The translations under genes and the position numbers were made by a program. The notes under the pieces were generated by a model, which worked only from the letters and a program-made list of their open reading frames with translations, was not told the origin of the DNA and searched no databases. Of a stretch of 64,000 nucleotides of DNA, positions 1-8,567 are shown one piece after another (within the stretch, counting starts at the first letter, position 1; the number at the start of each line of letters is the position of its first letter). The stretch covers positions 103,541-167,540 of the forward strand of contig FNPA01000008.1 of NCBI GenBank assembly GCA_900107185.1, written 5' to 3'. Source of the stretch: Ruminococcaceae bacterium YAD3003 (GTDB lineage: Bacteria; Bacillota; Clostridia; Saccharofermentanales; Saccharofermentanaceae).

Positions 1-66
1 TGAAATGCAACTGCCACTCTCATCCTGAAGAGCAACATTACTTGAGAACTTCGCCAGATCCCACAT
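1..66 (-). CDS. N-terminus of probable AMP-forming acyl ligase (partial)
   Basis: An open frame starts with ATG at 66 and runs off the left edge, giving 22 residues (MWDLAKFSSNVALQ...). The pattern of hydrophobic 'NVAL' followed by an acidic turn resembles the extreme N-terminus of AMP-dependent synthetases/ligases, which usually begin with a few residues before 'ALIDEDG..ITYKEL'. It starts 9 nt after the stop codon of the carrier protein gene, so it belongs to the same operon; no clear Shine-Dalgarno is visible, which fits translational coupling. If right, it would activate an acid and load the neighbouring carrier protein. The identification rests on very few residues and on context, so it is tentative. 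Confidence 0.4.
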   Translation of the reverse strand, partial: MWDLAKFSSNVALQDESGSCIS

Positions 67-75
67 AAACCAATA

Positions 76-318
76 TTATTCGATAGTAATATCGTACTTC
101 TTAAGTATTTCTATACCTTTTTTATATGAACTGAAATCAATGATATCATCAGTATCCATCATTATTTCGAAAGCATCTTCCAAAGATGCGATCAATGCCA
201 TGTGGCCGACGGAATCCCACTGAGGAACACCCTGATACTCAAGATCTTCTGTTACCTCATCAATATTCATTTCAAGGCCTTCAACGAAAGCATTATTGTA
301 TTTTTCTAAATTCGTCAT
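76..318 (-). CDS. Acyl carrier protein
   Basis: An 80-residue, strongly acidic protein with the phosphopantetheine attachment motif DSVGHM, with Ser36 as the modified serine, preceded by a helix-loop typical of carrier proteins. Standard ACPs have DSLDxV/M; the variant DSxxHM is common among stand-alone carriers of polysaccharide and natural-product clusters. It would hold an acyl chain as a thioester for the pathway enzymes. It sits between the aldolase and a probable AMP-forming ligase, an arrangement that suggests loading by the ligase and unloading by the GNAT acyltransferase two genes upstream. It is probably not the fatty-acid-synthesis ACP, because no fab genes surround it. Confidence 0.85.
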   Translation of the reverse strand: MTNLEKYNNAFVEGLEMNIDEVTEDLEYQGVPQWDSVGHMALIASLEDAFEIMMDTDDIIDFSSYKKGIEILKKYDITIE

Positions 319-339
319 AACTACTCTCCTTAAGTCTAT

Positions 340-1941
340 TTATACATCATAAGCGCTTTCAGTAATAAATTCAATGTTCATTGAATCACCGGCTGTTCTC
401 TTGAAATCCATGAACATATCCAGGATCTCTGCGTTCAGCTTCTCCCAATCACCTTCAGGATTTACGGTTGGCAGAGAAGCATCCGCATATGTCTCATTAT
501 AATGCGCCTTGAATTCATCAAATCCGGCAATAGCAACATTTTTGACATGAACAATATTCAGAAGCCTAAGGCAGTTAATAACCGCATTATCAAAATAATC
601 CCAACCACGCTTAACAACACGGTTGAAATTTACAACTATATCATTCTCTTTGCTATCAGCACCGATATTAGACAGCAAGATTTTCTTCTGCTTATCGAAC
701 AGCTCAGGATAAATGCTCTTTGAATAATCATATCTGCTGCTAGATATAAGGAACAGATAATCAGCATCATATTCCGGGTTGATTGCATTAACTTCAATTA
801 CCACAGGATTTTTAGCTTTGATGTATTCTTTGATCTTATATATTTCCGTAAGAGTTGATTTGCCGGGCGCTATAAGAAGAACGATTCTGTCCTTAAAGGC
901 ACTTTCCAATGTTTCAATAGATGCCTTGTCATCAATAACTCTGTTCTGATTCTCTATATATTTTTCCTCAAGAAGATCATAATCATACTTTAAACGGTCC
1001 TGTGGATCCAATGACTTAATTATCTCATTCATATCTCTGGCGTTTGTTCTATGATTTTTCAAAAGATAAGCAATATTATTTACATGGCAACAGTACATGC
1101 CTGAGATAAAGTAAGGTGTGGAATATCCCCAAGAATAATTAGCTTTGAAGTACTCCATATAGAGATCAATAGCATCCAAGATCTGATCCATCTCGTAATT
1201 ACAGTTGTATTTTCTATTAAGAAAACTGGCTGCTAACTCAGTAGTGGTATTGCCTGCACCACGACCCATGCCACACAAACTTGCATCAACGATAACATCA
1301 CGTTCAGAATACTGTAAACGGTTAACAAAATACTGTGTAAGAGCAAATGACAGCTGCTGATTATTATGTGAATGAAAGCCAAGTTTTATACGGGAATCAA
1401 GATGCTCATCAAGTTTTTCTATGATACGGTCCAAATCTTCCTCATACATAGCACCAAAGGTATCTACGATTGACAAAGCTTCAGCATCTATACCATTAAC
1501 ACACTTAGCCAACTCAACAAGCTCATCATCTGAATAAGCTAATGTATTTGCAGCCTGGAAGTATACTTTGTATCCTTTTTCAAGAATCTTACGGCCTACC
1601 TCTATTCCCTCTTTGGCCTTTCCTCTAGGGAAAACTACTCTGATTGCATCGAGAATACTGTTTTCTTTTTGGGGAAGATAACTGAGATCATATCTGTCCC
1701 AATCGATCATGGCAACAAAAACAGCAGTTTCGCTTTTCTTGTTGACATACATGGAAATATCTTCCGGCACATGAAAGAAAGTAGTCCCGATCTTATGATC
1801 GGAATTCTTCAGCCATCCACATTCAATAATATCGACATTAGCTTTCTGGAGTTTATCGATAATTCCCTTGATAGCAGAAGTTCCGAACTTTGCATCAACA
1901 ATATATGCGCCATCTCTAAGAGTACAATCCAGTAATTGCAT
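340..1941 (-). CDS. HMGL-like (DRE-TIM) aldolase with extra C-terminal domain
   Basis: The 533-residue protein opens with LLDCTLRDG, the metal-binding signature of the HMG-CoA lyase/isopropylmalate synthase/4-hydroxy-2-oxovalerate aldolase superfamily. FHSHNN near residue 190 and GMGRGAGNTTTE near 225 supply the other active-site segments. Known members make or break C-C bonds next to a 2-oxo acid using a divalent metal. The barrel ends near residue 300; the remaining ~200 residues form an additional Rossmann-like domain (IVLLIAPGKST near 350) absent from DmpG-type enzymes. No acylating aldehyde dehydrogenase partner (DmpF) is present, although a LuxC reductase in the operon could supply an aldehyde. 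The exact reaction is unknown; condensing pyruvate with an aldehyde is an inference. Confidence 0.75.
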   Translation of the reverse strand: MQLLDCTLRDGAYIVDAKFGTSAIKGIIDKLQKANVDIIECGWLKNSDHKIGTTFFHVPEDISMYVNKKSETAVFVAMIDWDRYDLSYLPQKENSILDAIRVVFPRGKAKEGIEVGRKILEKGYKVYFQAANTLAYSDDELVELAKCVNGIDAEALSIVDTFGAMYEEDLDRIIEKLDEHLDSRIKLGFHSHNNQQLSFALTQYFVNRLQYSERDVIVDASLCGMGRGAGNTTTELAASFLNRKYNCNYEMDQILDAIDLYMEYFKANYSWGYSTPYFISGMYCCHVNNIAYLLKNHRTNARDMNEIIKSLDPQDRLKYDYDLLEEKYIENQNRVIDDKASIETLESAFKDRIVLLIAPGKSTLTEIYKIKEYIKAKNPVVIEVNAINPEYDADYLFLISSSRYDYSKSIYPELFDKQKKILLSNIGADSKENDIVVNFNRVVKRGWDYFDNAVINCLRLLNIVHVKNVAIAGFDEFKAHYNETYADASLPTVNPEGDWEKLNAEILDMFMDFKRTAGDSMNIEFITESAYDV

Positions 1942-1951
1942 ATCTTAACTC

Positions 1952-2692
1952 CTACATATTATGCTTAACAAAAACATGATTAATGTTGGTTACTGTATAT
2001 CCATTCGCCAGCAAAGCTTTGCATTGATTCACATTATTTGACGATACATTTGTAGTTACCAATTTACCGCCAAGAAATTTTACAATTTCCTGTTCTTTTT
2101 GAACCATACCAAGCCCGGTCTTTCTGAACTTCTCATATCCTCCACCAAGAACAGAATGATAAACAATTCTATCTTTTGTTGTAAGAATGATGAATCCTGC
2201 AGGTTCTCCCTTATATGACATTACATAAGGAATAGCGCCACTCTTTAACATTGAAGCTACCCAGTTTCTATATCGTCTGGCCGATAGTTCAGGCGAAAAA
2301 TAGGGATCATTTGAAATGCGGTCACTATCAAACATGCCCTTATTAATCTCAGAATATAGTGTTGCTACATCATCTTCGTTCATTTCCCTGTAATCAAGAG
2401 AATCATACAGTCTTTGAAGAATCCGGTTTCGTTTAACCTCGTGAAGGTCATGCTCAACAGATATTAATTCCTCAACAAATCTATAGCCCAAATCCTGAAC
2501 CAGATTCATTATCTCAAACTTACTGGCAGGAATCTTAACAACGATATACTGATCATTTATCGTAGATAATCCGTTCTTTACATCATCAAAACCATCATTC
2601 ATGTCAATGATGATTTCTTTGGAAGTTACTCCAAGGTTTTCTTTTTCCCAAACGCTATCAATTATCTTCATAGGCCAATAATCTTTTATCAA
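1952..2692 (-). CDS. GNAT N-acyltransferase, WecD-like
   Basis: A 246-residue GNAT protein. The C-terminal half has the acyl-CoA-fold elements (GFIILTT, then the loop GGYEKFRKTGLG and the NVSSNN segment). The middle segment, with MFDSDRISNDPYF followed by RRYRNWV, resembles the substrate part of WecD/RffC, the dTDP-fucosamine acetyltransferase (cf. 'sRF..D..i......lY..W'). A WecE-type aminotransferase in the same operon would make just such a 4-amino sugar, so I infer that this enzyme acylates it, perhaps with an ACP-bound rather than CoA-bound acyl group. Its start overlaps the stop of the FkbM gene by 4 nt (ATGA), implying coupled translation. Confidence 0.7.
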   Translation of the reverse strand: MIKDYWPMKIIDSVWEKENLGVTSKEIIIDMNDGFDDVKNGLSTINDQYIVVKIPASKFEIMNLVQDLGYRFVEELISVEHDLHEVKRNRILQRLYDSLDYREMNEDDVATLYSEINKGMFDSDRISNDPYFSPELSARRYRNWVASMLKSGAIPYVMSYKGEPAGFIILTTKDRIVYHSVLGGGYEKFRKTGLGMVQKEQEIVKFLGGKLVTTNVSSNNVNQCKALLANGYTVTNINHVFVKHNM

Positions 2693-3831
2693 ACTGGAAT
2701 TGCATATAAAACGGTTTCTGTAATGTTATCTGAATGATGTCTGATGAAGTATTTATAAACACCATTGCCAACAATATAATTAATGTAAAGAATACAAGAA
2801 AACAAATCTTCACTTTTGTGATATATACATACAGCTAGTTTGGGATGATCGCGTTTGATTATTTCAGTCGCACCTTTCAAAGCATCAAGTTCACTTCCCT
2901 CAATATCCATCTTGATAGTAGTAATCTTATCACCAATTATCGTATCATCCATTCTGCACACAGGAACAGATATATAACTCTCTTTATCCTCATAAATATC
3001 TCGTCTGGTTTTATCTCCCCACAAACCTGAATCAACAAAATTAGAATACAATGAGCCATCATTATAGAATTTCTTTATCTCATTAGTATCTCCTACACCT
3101 TTAGGAATAACCTCAATGTTCGAATAATCTGAAGTTATTTGCCTTAACTTATCAGCATTCTTTTCATCCGGTTCAAACGCAATATATTTGTTGTATGAAC
3201 CGCTGGTGTAATCTAATAACTCCAGGAAAGTATCACCGTCAAAAGCTCCACAGTCAACAAACACTTCACTATTCGAAAGATCTAATAAGCTGTAATCATA
3301 ACCATATTTAAGCTTGGAGTCATATTTAGAAATCTCCGAATAGTCACCGGATATTCTCGAGTTTATATGAGCTACAAAAATTTCCTTTGACAATTCATCC
3401 TCAAGAAGATCATATGCATTCTGATAGCTAAGTACATTATCAATAAAGAATTTATAATCCATTTGTCTGAAGCAGAACAAATCCTCGAAATAACACACCT
3501 TTACACCCTTCTCAGCGAGACTATCTCTTAATTCCAAAGCCCGCTTACGATTCTCAAATCCAATAACAAATTCATTCTCGTTAGACACTAATGAATCAGC
3601 ATTAAAAACTTTTAAGCCATCTATAAAAGTATCTTCTTTAAAATATGCTGAATCAACACAAAAACCTATTACACTAATGCCATATTCTTTTAAAAGACTT
3701 ACAGTATTCTGAGCACATTGACCGGCACCAAAAATATAAATCTTCTTTGTGCTGACAATCAAATCATGCAAAGCAAGTAATCTACTATCTTTTGAATATT
3801 TTATTAAATCAATTATTCTGTTGCTTTCCAT
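2689..3831 (-). CDS. FkbM-family SAM-dependent methyltransferase
   Basis: The 380-residue protein has two parts. Residues ~28-110 resemble a small Rossmann domain (IYIFGAGQCAQN). Residues ~185-370 form an FkbM methyltransferase: VFVDCGAFDGDTF is the SAM-binding loop, IAFEPDEKNADKL the second strand, and IKMDIEGSELDALKGA the diagnostic FkbM motif. Family members O-methylate sugars and polyketides, often in surface polysaccharide loci. There is no signal peptide, so it is cytoplasmic. The gene starts immediately after the stop codon of the glycosyltransferase gene and overlaps the acyltransferase gene, so the three are co-translated. The target hydroxyl cannot be read from sequence. Confidence 0.85.
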   Translation of the reverse strand: MESNRIIDLIKYSKDSRLLALHDLIVSTKKIYIFGAGQCAQNTVSLLKEYGISVIGFCVDSAYFKEDTFIDGLKVFNADSLVSNENEFVIGFENRKRALELRDSLAEKGVKVCYFEDLFCFRQMDYKFFIDNVLSYQNAYDLLEDELSKEIFVAHINSRISGDYSEISKYDSKLKYGYDYSLLDLSNSEVFVDCGAFDGDTFLELLDYTSGSYNKYIAFEPDEKNADKLRQITSDYSNIEVIPKGVGDTNEIKKFYNDGSLYSNFVDSGLWGDKTRRDIYEDKESYISVPVCRMDDTIIGDKITTIKMDIEGSELDALKGATEIIKRDHPKLAVCIYHKSEDLFSCILYINYIVGNGVYKYFIRHHSDNITETVLYAIPV

Positions 3832-4779
3832 TTACTCTTCCCTCGCATTATCTAAAGTTGTTTCTTTTACTACAAATTGTGGTGAATCATTAATGCAAAT
3901 ATATATTCTTCCGATATATTCACCTATTAACCCCAACATGATCATTATTACTCCGCCAACTACAAGCATAATAGAGATAATCGAGCTCCAGCCTGCCTCC
4001 ATATCAGGTGTAATAAACAGCTTGCGAATGACAGTAACAAGTGCAAAAAGAAATCCTAAAGCCGCAGTAATAAAACCTAAATAGGCACCTAATTCAAGCG
4101 GTTTTACAGAAAAAGCAGTAAAACCATTGACCCATAGAGAAATCAATGATTTTAAACTATATCCTGATTTTCCTTCATATCGCTTTCGCTGTTCAATATC
4201 TACAAATCCAAAATTCCTTGTAGTTCTTAAAACTAAACCGACCAAATAAGGATAGGGATTCTTATACCGGATCATTTCATCAATGATAAACCTTTTAGCA
4301 ACAAAGAAACTGCTGGCTCTATTATTATCTTTATAACTAAACATATAATCTGTCATCTGTTTAGCAAAATGAGAACCCCATCTTCTAAATAGAGATTGCT
4401 TTACTTCTGGATATTGAGCGTAAACAATGTCATATCCTTTATCTAGTCCGTCAATCAGTTTAAAGACATCACAAGCCGGAGTTTGTCCGTCATCATCTAA
4501 TGATACAACTATATCTCCGCTGACATTGTTATAGCCTGCCATGAGAGCTGAATGCTGACCGAAGTTTTTCGCCAGATTAATACCAAATACTTTATCATCA
4601 ATCTTAGCCCTATCGCTGATAACTTTCCAAACATTATCAGGCGAACCATCATTTACCAGAATGATTTCATAATCATATTCAGGGCGCTGAACAACAGTAG
4701 TCTCAATCTCTTCAACTACTTTCATAACAGTATTTTCTGATCTGTAACAAGGAATAACAAATGATAGTTTCTTACCCAT
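3832..4779 (-). CDS. Polyprenyl-phosphate glycosyltransferase, ArnC/GtrB-like (GT2)
   Basis: A 315-residue GT2 enzyme: SFVIPCYRSE starts the GT-A fold, LDDDGQ carries the metal-binding aspartates, and two C-terminal transmembrane helices follow (LGAYLGFITAALGFLFALV and IISIMLVVGGVIMIMLGLIG). This architecture matches DPM1/GtrB/ArnC enzymes, which move a sugar from a nucleotide donor to undecaprenyl phosphate at the inner membrane face. I start it at the second methionine because AAAGAGGCAATAATG gives a ribosome site; an upstream in-frame ATG would overlap the ThDP gene. With the WecE-type aminotransferase and two DMT half-transporters it completes an Arn-like set. Sugar specificity is inferred only. 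Confidence 0.85.
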   Translation of the reverse strand: MGKKLSFVIPCYRSENTVMKVVEEIETTVVQRPEYDYEIILVNDGSPDNVWKVISDRAKIDDKVFGINLAKNFGQHSALMAGYNNVSGDIVVSLDDDGQTPACDVFKLIDGLDKGYDIVYAQYPEVKQSLFRRWGSHFAKQMTDYMFSYKDNNRASSFFVAKRFIIDEMIRYKNPYPYLVGLVLRTTRNFGFVDIEQRKRYEGKSGYSLKSLISLWVNGFTAFSVKPLELGAYLGFITAALGFLFALVTVIRKLFITPDMEAGWSSIISIMLVVGGVIMIMLGLIGEYIGRIYICINDSPQFVVKETTLDNAREE

Positions 4780-4789
4780 TATTGCCTCT

Positions 4790-6589
4790 TTATACTGGTG
4801 TTCCATAACTTGTATCCAATGGTTTAACTATCATCTCACTAAAGAAGAGATCTCTATCTACATATGGAGCCTGATCCTCGATAGGTCTGAATCCATATTT
4901 CCTCTTTCCGTAAGTGACAAGACCATTGTGCAGATCAACTTGTTCAGGATCGCACATTACTTCAATAATTGCAGGATTTGAATCAGAAACAAGCTCATCC
5001 AAACCACTCTCAATCTCATTGTAATCATTTACTTTTATATATTTAATTCCGAATGCTGCAGCAAGCTTTCCATAATCAGGAAAATCAAGACCATTAGAAG
5101 GATCAGTACCATATGACTTGCCTCTGAAATGGGCTTTCTGTCCGTGTCTGACACCGGAATAACCGTTATTGTTGATAATTACGATCTTAATATTGCAATT
5201 ATTTCTTACCACGGTCTGTAATTCCTGAAGATTCATCATAAAAGAACCATCTCCTGTAACAGAGAAAACAGAATCATCAGTCAGAAACGATGCACCGATT
5301 GCAGCAGGCAAAGAATAACCCATCTCGCCCTGTGCTAAAGACGATAATGCACGATTGCCTTTGCCAATGCTACAACTACCTGCGGTTACAGCTCCTGTTA
5401 ATCCTGCATCTGCAGTAACAATGGCATTAGGGCCGAAACGCTCAGACATCTTATTCAGGAAGTATTTAACATCTATGAGTTTAGTCTTATCGATATCAGC
5501 TGGATATAAAGGAAATACTTCCTTCCAGTGACGGCATTTATTTATCCATTCAGTGAATTCTTTATCAGGCTTCAATTCAAGAAGTTTATCGATGAATTCC
5601 TTTGCATCGCCGTGAATAAATGTATCAATATGAACACCTTTTTTAGAATGTTCAACTTCATCAATATCAACAACGATCGTTTTTGCTTCTCTGGCAAACT
5701 GTTCTCTCTCAGGACCCGTAACCTCTATAGCCAGTCTGCACCCTATTGAAATAACAAGATCAGCATTTTGAACAGTGAAATTGGCAAAACGGTTAGCTCC
5801 GCCAGCACCGACAACACCGAAATGAAGATTGCTGTCAGTCGAAATTATGTCATAAGCAAATCTGGAAAAAACAACCGGTATGCGATACTTTTCAGCTAAT
5901 TCATTAAAATCAGATACTGCACCTGCATTTCTGACGCCCTGACCAATCAAAAAGACCGGTCTTTCCGCCTTGTTGATCGAATCGACAGTTTCTTTAATTA
6001 GCAAATCAGAAATAAAAAGGCTGTTGTCTTCTGCTTCATATCTCTTAAGCTTATCTTCGTTAACCATTGAATTCTGAATATTCAATGGAACATCGATCCA
6101 GACAGGACCTTTTCTACCATGCTTTGCAAGGAAGATTGCCTTATCAAGATGATAAGCTATCTCTTCTGCATCAGAGACCGTAACAGCATATTTCGTTATA
6201 GGTTTTACAATTGTCTCAATATCGGCTTCCTGAATGCCAACCTGTCTTAATGGAAGTCCAGATGCTTTGACAGTCTGATCATAAGGCTGCTGACCTGATA
6301 CAACTATCATGGGGATGCTGTCCTGCCAAGCATGAAGGATTCCGGTAAGGGTATTAGTACCGGCACAGCCTGTAGTAACAATACAAGCTCCAAAGTCATT
6401 ATTCTGCAAAGAATACGTCAAAGCGGCCATAGCACAAGCCTGTTCATGATGCATTCCGATTCCTGTGATCTCTTCACTTCTTCTTAATGCATCCATTAAG
6501 TATACACACTGTCCGCCAGGAACATAGAAGATGTGCTTCACACCCTCCTCTGCAATCCGCTTTAATATATAATCTGCAACTCTCTGCAT
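4790..6589 (-). CDS. Thiamine-diphosphate-dependent carboligase (acetolactate synthase-like)
   Basis: 599 residues with the three domains of the acetolactate synthase/pyruvate decarboxylase family. Glu49 in HHEQACAMAA is the cofactor-activating glutamate; GDGSFMMNLQEL followed by NNNGY near residue 440 is the ThDP/metal motif. Relatives in sugar clusters, such as YerE, add a two-carbon unit from pyruvate to a ketosugar; others join aldehydes. No regulatory subunit and no ilv genes are nearby, and the operon makes surface glycan enzymes, so branched-chain amino acid synthesis is unlikely. I infer a carboligation on an aldehyde or ketosugar. The start codon shares one base with the stop of the preceding SDR gene. 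Confidence 0.85.
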   Translation of the reverse strand: MQRVADYILKRIAEEGVKHIFYVPGGQCVYLMDALRRSEEITGIGMHHEQACAMAALTYSLQNNDFGACIVTTGCAGTNTLTGILHAWQDSIPMIVVSGQQPYDQTVKASGLPLRQVGIQEADIETIVKPITKYAVTVSDAEEIAYHLDKAIFLAKHGRKGPVWIDVPLNIQNSMVNEDKLKRYEAEDNSLFISDLLIKETVDSINKAERPVFLIGQGVRNAGAVSDFNELAEKYRIPVVFSRFAYDIISTDSNLHFGVVGAGGANRFANFTVQNADLVISIGCRLAIEVTGPEREQFAREAKTIVVDIDEVEHSKKGVHIDTFIHGDAKEFIDKLLELKPDKEFTEWINKCRHWKEVFPLYPADIDKTKLIDVKYFLNKMSERFGPNAIVTADAGLTGAVTAGSCSIGKGNRALSSLAQGEMGYSLPAAIGASFLTDDSVFSVTGDGSFMMNLQELQTVVRNNCNIKIVIINNNGYSGVRHGQKAHFRGKSYGTDPSNGLDFPDYGKLAAAFGIKYIKVNDYNEIESGLDELVSDSNPAIIEVMCDPEQVDLHNGLVTYGKRKYGFRPIEDQAPYVDRDLFFSEMIVKPLDTSYGTPV

Positions 6590-7329
6590 TACCTTAACCC
6601 TCCATCAACTCTCAAAACCTGCGCTGTAATAAAAGATGCTTTGTCTGAACTTAAGAAAGCAACTGCATCAGCAATCTCACGAGGTTCGCCTTTTCTCTTC
6701 ATTATATTCATTGTAAGTGCAATTTTCTCGTCTTCTTCATTCATGCTGTTGCCCATATCAGTTGCCGTAAGACCTGGAGCAACAGCATTTACTCTGATGT
6801 TGTAAGGGCCGTATTCCAAAGCCAGACGCTTTACCTCACCTAGTATTGCAGCCTTGCTGGCGCTGTATTCGATATTCGCACCTCCATCAAAAGCCGCGGA
6901 AGATGAAATATAGACTATGCTTCCCTTCTTCTGACGCATCATGTTTCTGACTATCAGCTGTGTTAAGAGCATTTGTGAGAACAAATTGATCTCAAATACT
7001 TCCTTTATTGTTTCCATCTTTGTCATAGCAAGAGAACTTAACGGAAGACCGACTCCGGCATTGCAAACAAGAATATCAATCGGTACCTTAGCTGCTAAAA
7101 TCTGTTTTGCAGCTGCTTTTACGGCTTCTTCATCACTAAGATCAGCGTATACAGGGGTGATGTTGACACCATACTTTTGGCTCAATTCATCTTTTATGAA
7201 ATTAAACTTCTCGGATTCTTGTCTGACAACGGCAAAGACATCAGCGCTGTTCTCAGCAAAATTCTCTAAAATCGCTTTGCCAATTCCTCTATTGCATCCC
7301 GTAATTACAGCTGTTTTTCCTTTTAACAT
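6589..7329 (-). CDS. SDR-family NAD(P)-dependent oxidoreductase
   Basis: A 246-residue classical short-chain dehydrogenase. TGCNRGIG near the N-terminus is the nucleotide-binding motif, CNAG the central motif, and YSASK the catalytic tetrad; it resembles 3-oxoacyl-ACP reductases (FabG). A longer open frame exists, but the start at 7329 is chosen because CTTAGGAGACGG gives a ribosome site and the extension would overlap the LuxC gene. It lies between the LuxC reductase and the ThDP enzyme, so reduction of a ketone made by the carboligase is a reasonable guess. A second SDR at 11472-12230 is clearly related, suggesting two sequential or stereo-distinct reductions. Confidence 0.85.
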   Translation of the reverse strand: MLKGKTAVITGCNRGIGKAILENFAENSADVFAVVRQESEKFNFIKDELSQKYGVNITPVYADLSDEEAVKAAAKQILAAKVPIDILVCNAGVGLPLSSLAMTKMETIKEVFEINLFSQMLLTQLIVRNMMRQKKGSIVYISSSAAFDGGANIEYSASKAAILGEVKRLALEYGPYNIRVNAVAPGLTATDMGNSMNEEDEKIALTMNIMKRKGEPREIADAVAFLSSDKASFITAQVLRVDGGLR

Positions 7330-7346
7330 TGAACCGTCTCCTAAGT

Positions 7347-8567
7347 TTACTTCTCGTATATGTATACTATTCTGGACATGTTTTCTATCATCTTGAAACC
7401 GTCCCAAACAAATTCCAATCCCATCGTATCACCGATATCTACCACGCGGTCAATACCTCTGACACCTTTTTCCATCAGGAAGGAAACTACATCCTTCTTC
7501 TCTATTCCAAGCACCGCTATCGTCTGACAGGTCTTGTTAAGTATAGGCAAAATATCGTCCAAACAGGTTGCTGTATATTGATAGAAATATCCGCTGTTCA
7601 TCTTATAATCCATTATCGTCTCTGAATCTAAAACCAAAGAAGGGATATCGATTACCATAAGTCGGTTATCAGCAGAAATATCTTCTCTGATCCTGACGCC
7701 TTCCATCTTCATGGAGATCTCAGTAAACGTGGACAACTTATCAATAACCTGCACAGGCTGAATTTCATATCTGCTCTTTACCTCTTCGTTAAGTGCATTC
7801 CAAAAAGAAGTTTTAGCAGCTTCATTCTCGCCAAGCCAGATAACTATCCTTGGTGAGCTGCAGGCATTTTGATCGGAGTAATACGTATCTGTATAGAACT
7901 TTTTAGCTATCTCGGAAGGATCTTCCTCAAGATATTTCTCGGGATCGATAATTGCAACCGAATGCCTGTCAGCAAAACACATTTCAATCGCTCTTGGAGG
8001 GATAGGATATTTTCTTATCTGGGCAATAGTATTGTTGCCACCCCAGATTATCCTGACATCACAAATACTGGACAGGAATGCGGTTATCTCATCACTGTGC
8101 TCATATCTGATAATGCAGATATAAGATCTCATCATTGCAAACTCTTCTTTTGCAAGAACTCTGTTTATTGCATCACAGATTGTACTTACCTCAACGAACT
8201 CTTTGTTCGATACGCGGATTACTGTTATATTGCCGGCAAGCAATGACGACGTCATGGAAACGGCAAAATTAACAGGAACATTAGAGGGTGCAATATGAAA
8301 AGCAACACCTCTTCCAAGTCTGTATTCCCTTAAGTTATACTTCTGCTTTTCTTTCTCAATCGAAGCTTTACGGATCCAATATGCATAAGACATAACGTCA
8401 AGATGTTCTCTGATATTTGGAATAGACAATAATTCTTTCGACAAATCAGCAAGAAAACCAACCGCGATATCAGAAAACATCGGAAGAGCCGGAATCTTGT
8501 CCGACTTTTCCAGGATACTCTCATCACCTGTCAGATATTTAATTCTGTCTTTCAAGTTTATCTGCAT
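7347..8567 (-). CDS. LuxC-family acyl-CoA/acyl-enzyme reductase
   Basis: 406 residues of the LuxC family, a branch of the aldehyde dehydrogenase superfamily. Features include the N-terminal helical region, the coenzyme segment HIAPSNVPVNF, and DQNACSSPR with the nucleophilic cysteine (Cys236 from the chosen start). LuxC reduces an acyl thioester, received from LuxE in luminous bacteria, to an aldehyde with NADPH. The gene directly follows luxE with a 29-nt overlap, which supports a working LuxE-LuxC complex. No luciferase (luxAB) or transferase (luxD) is present, so the aldehyde is probably a biosynthetic intermediate. The start at 8567 is picked because the longer frame would lie deep inside luxE. 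Confidence 0.85.
   Translation of the reverse strand: MQINLKDRIKYLTGDESILEKSDKIPALPMFSDIAVGFLADLSKELLSIPNIREHLDVMSYAYWIRKASIEKEKQKYNLREYRLGRGVAFHIAPSNVPVNFAVSMTSSLLAGNITVIRVSNKEFVEVSTICDAINRVLAKEEFAMMRSYICIIRYEHSDEITAFLSSICDVRIIWGGNNTIAQIRKYPIPPRAIEMCFADRHSVAIIDPEKYLEEDPSEIAKKFYTDTYYSDQNACSSPRIVIWLGENEAAKTSFWNALNEEVKSRYEIQPVQVIDKLSTFTEISMKMEGVRIREDISADNRLMVIDIPSLVLDSETIMDYKMNSGYFYQYTATCLDDILPILNKTCQTIAVLGIEKKDVVSFLMEKGVRGIDRVVDIGDTMGLEFVWDGFKMIENMSRIVYIYEK

Noticed and set aside
4790..6589. Branched-chain amino acid acetolactate synthase
   Set aside because: No regulatory subunit or other ilv gene nearby, and the operon context is surface glycan synthesis.
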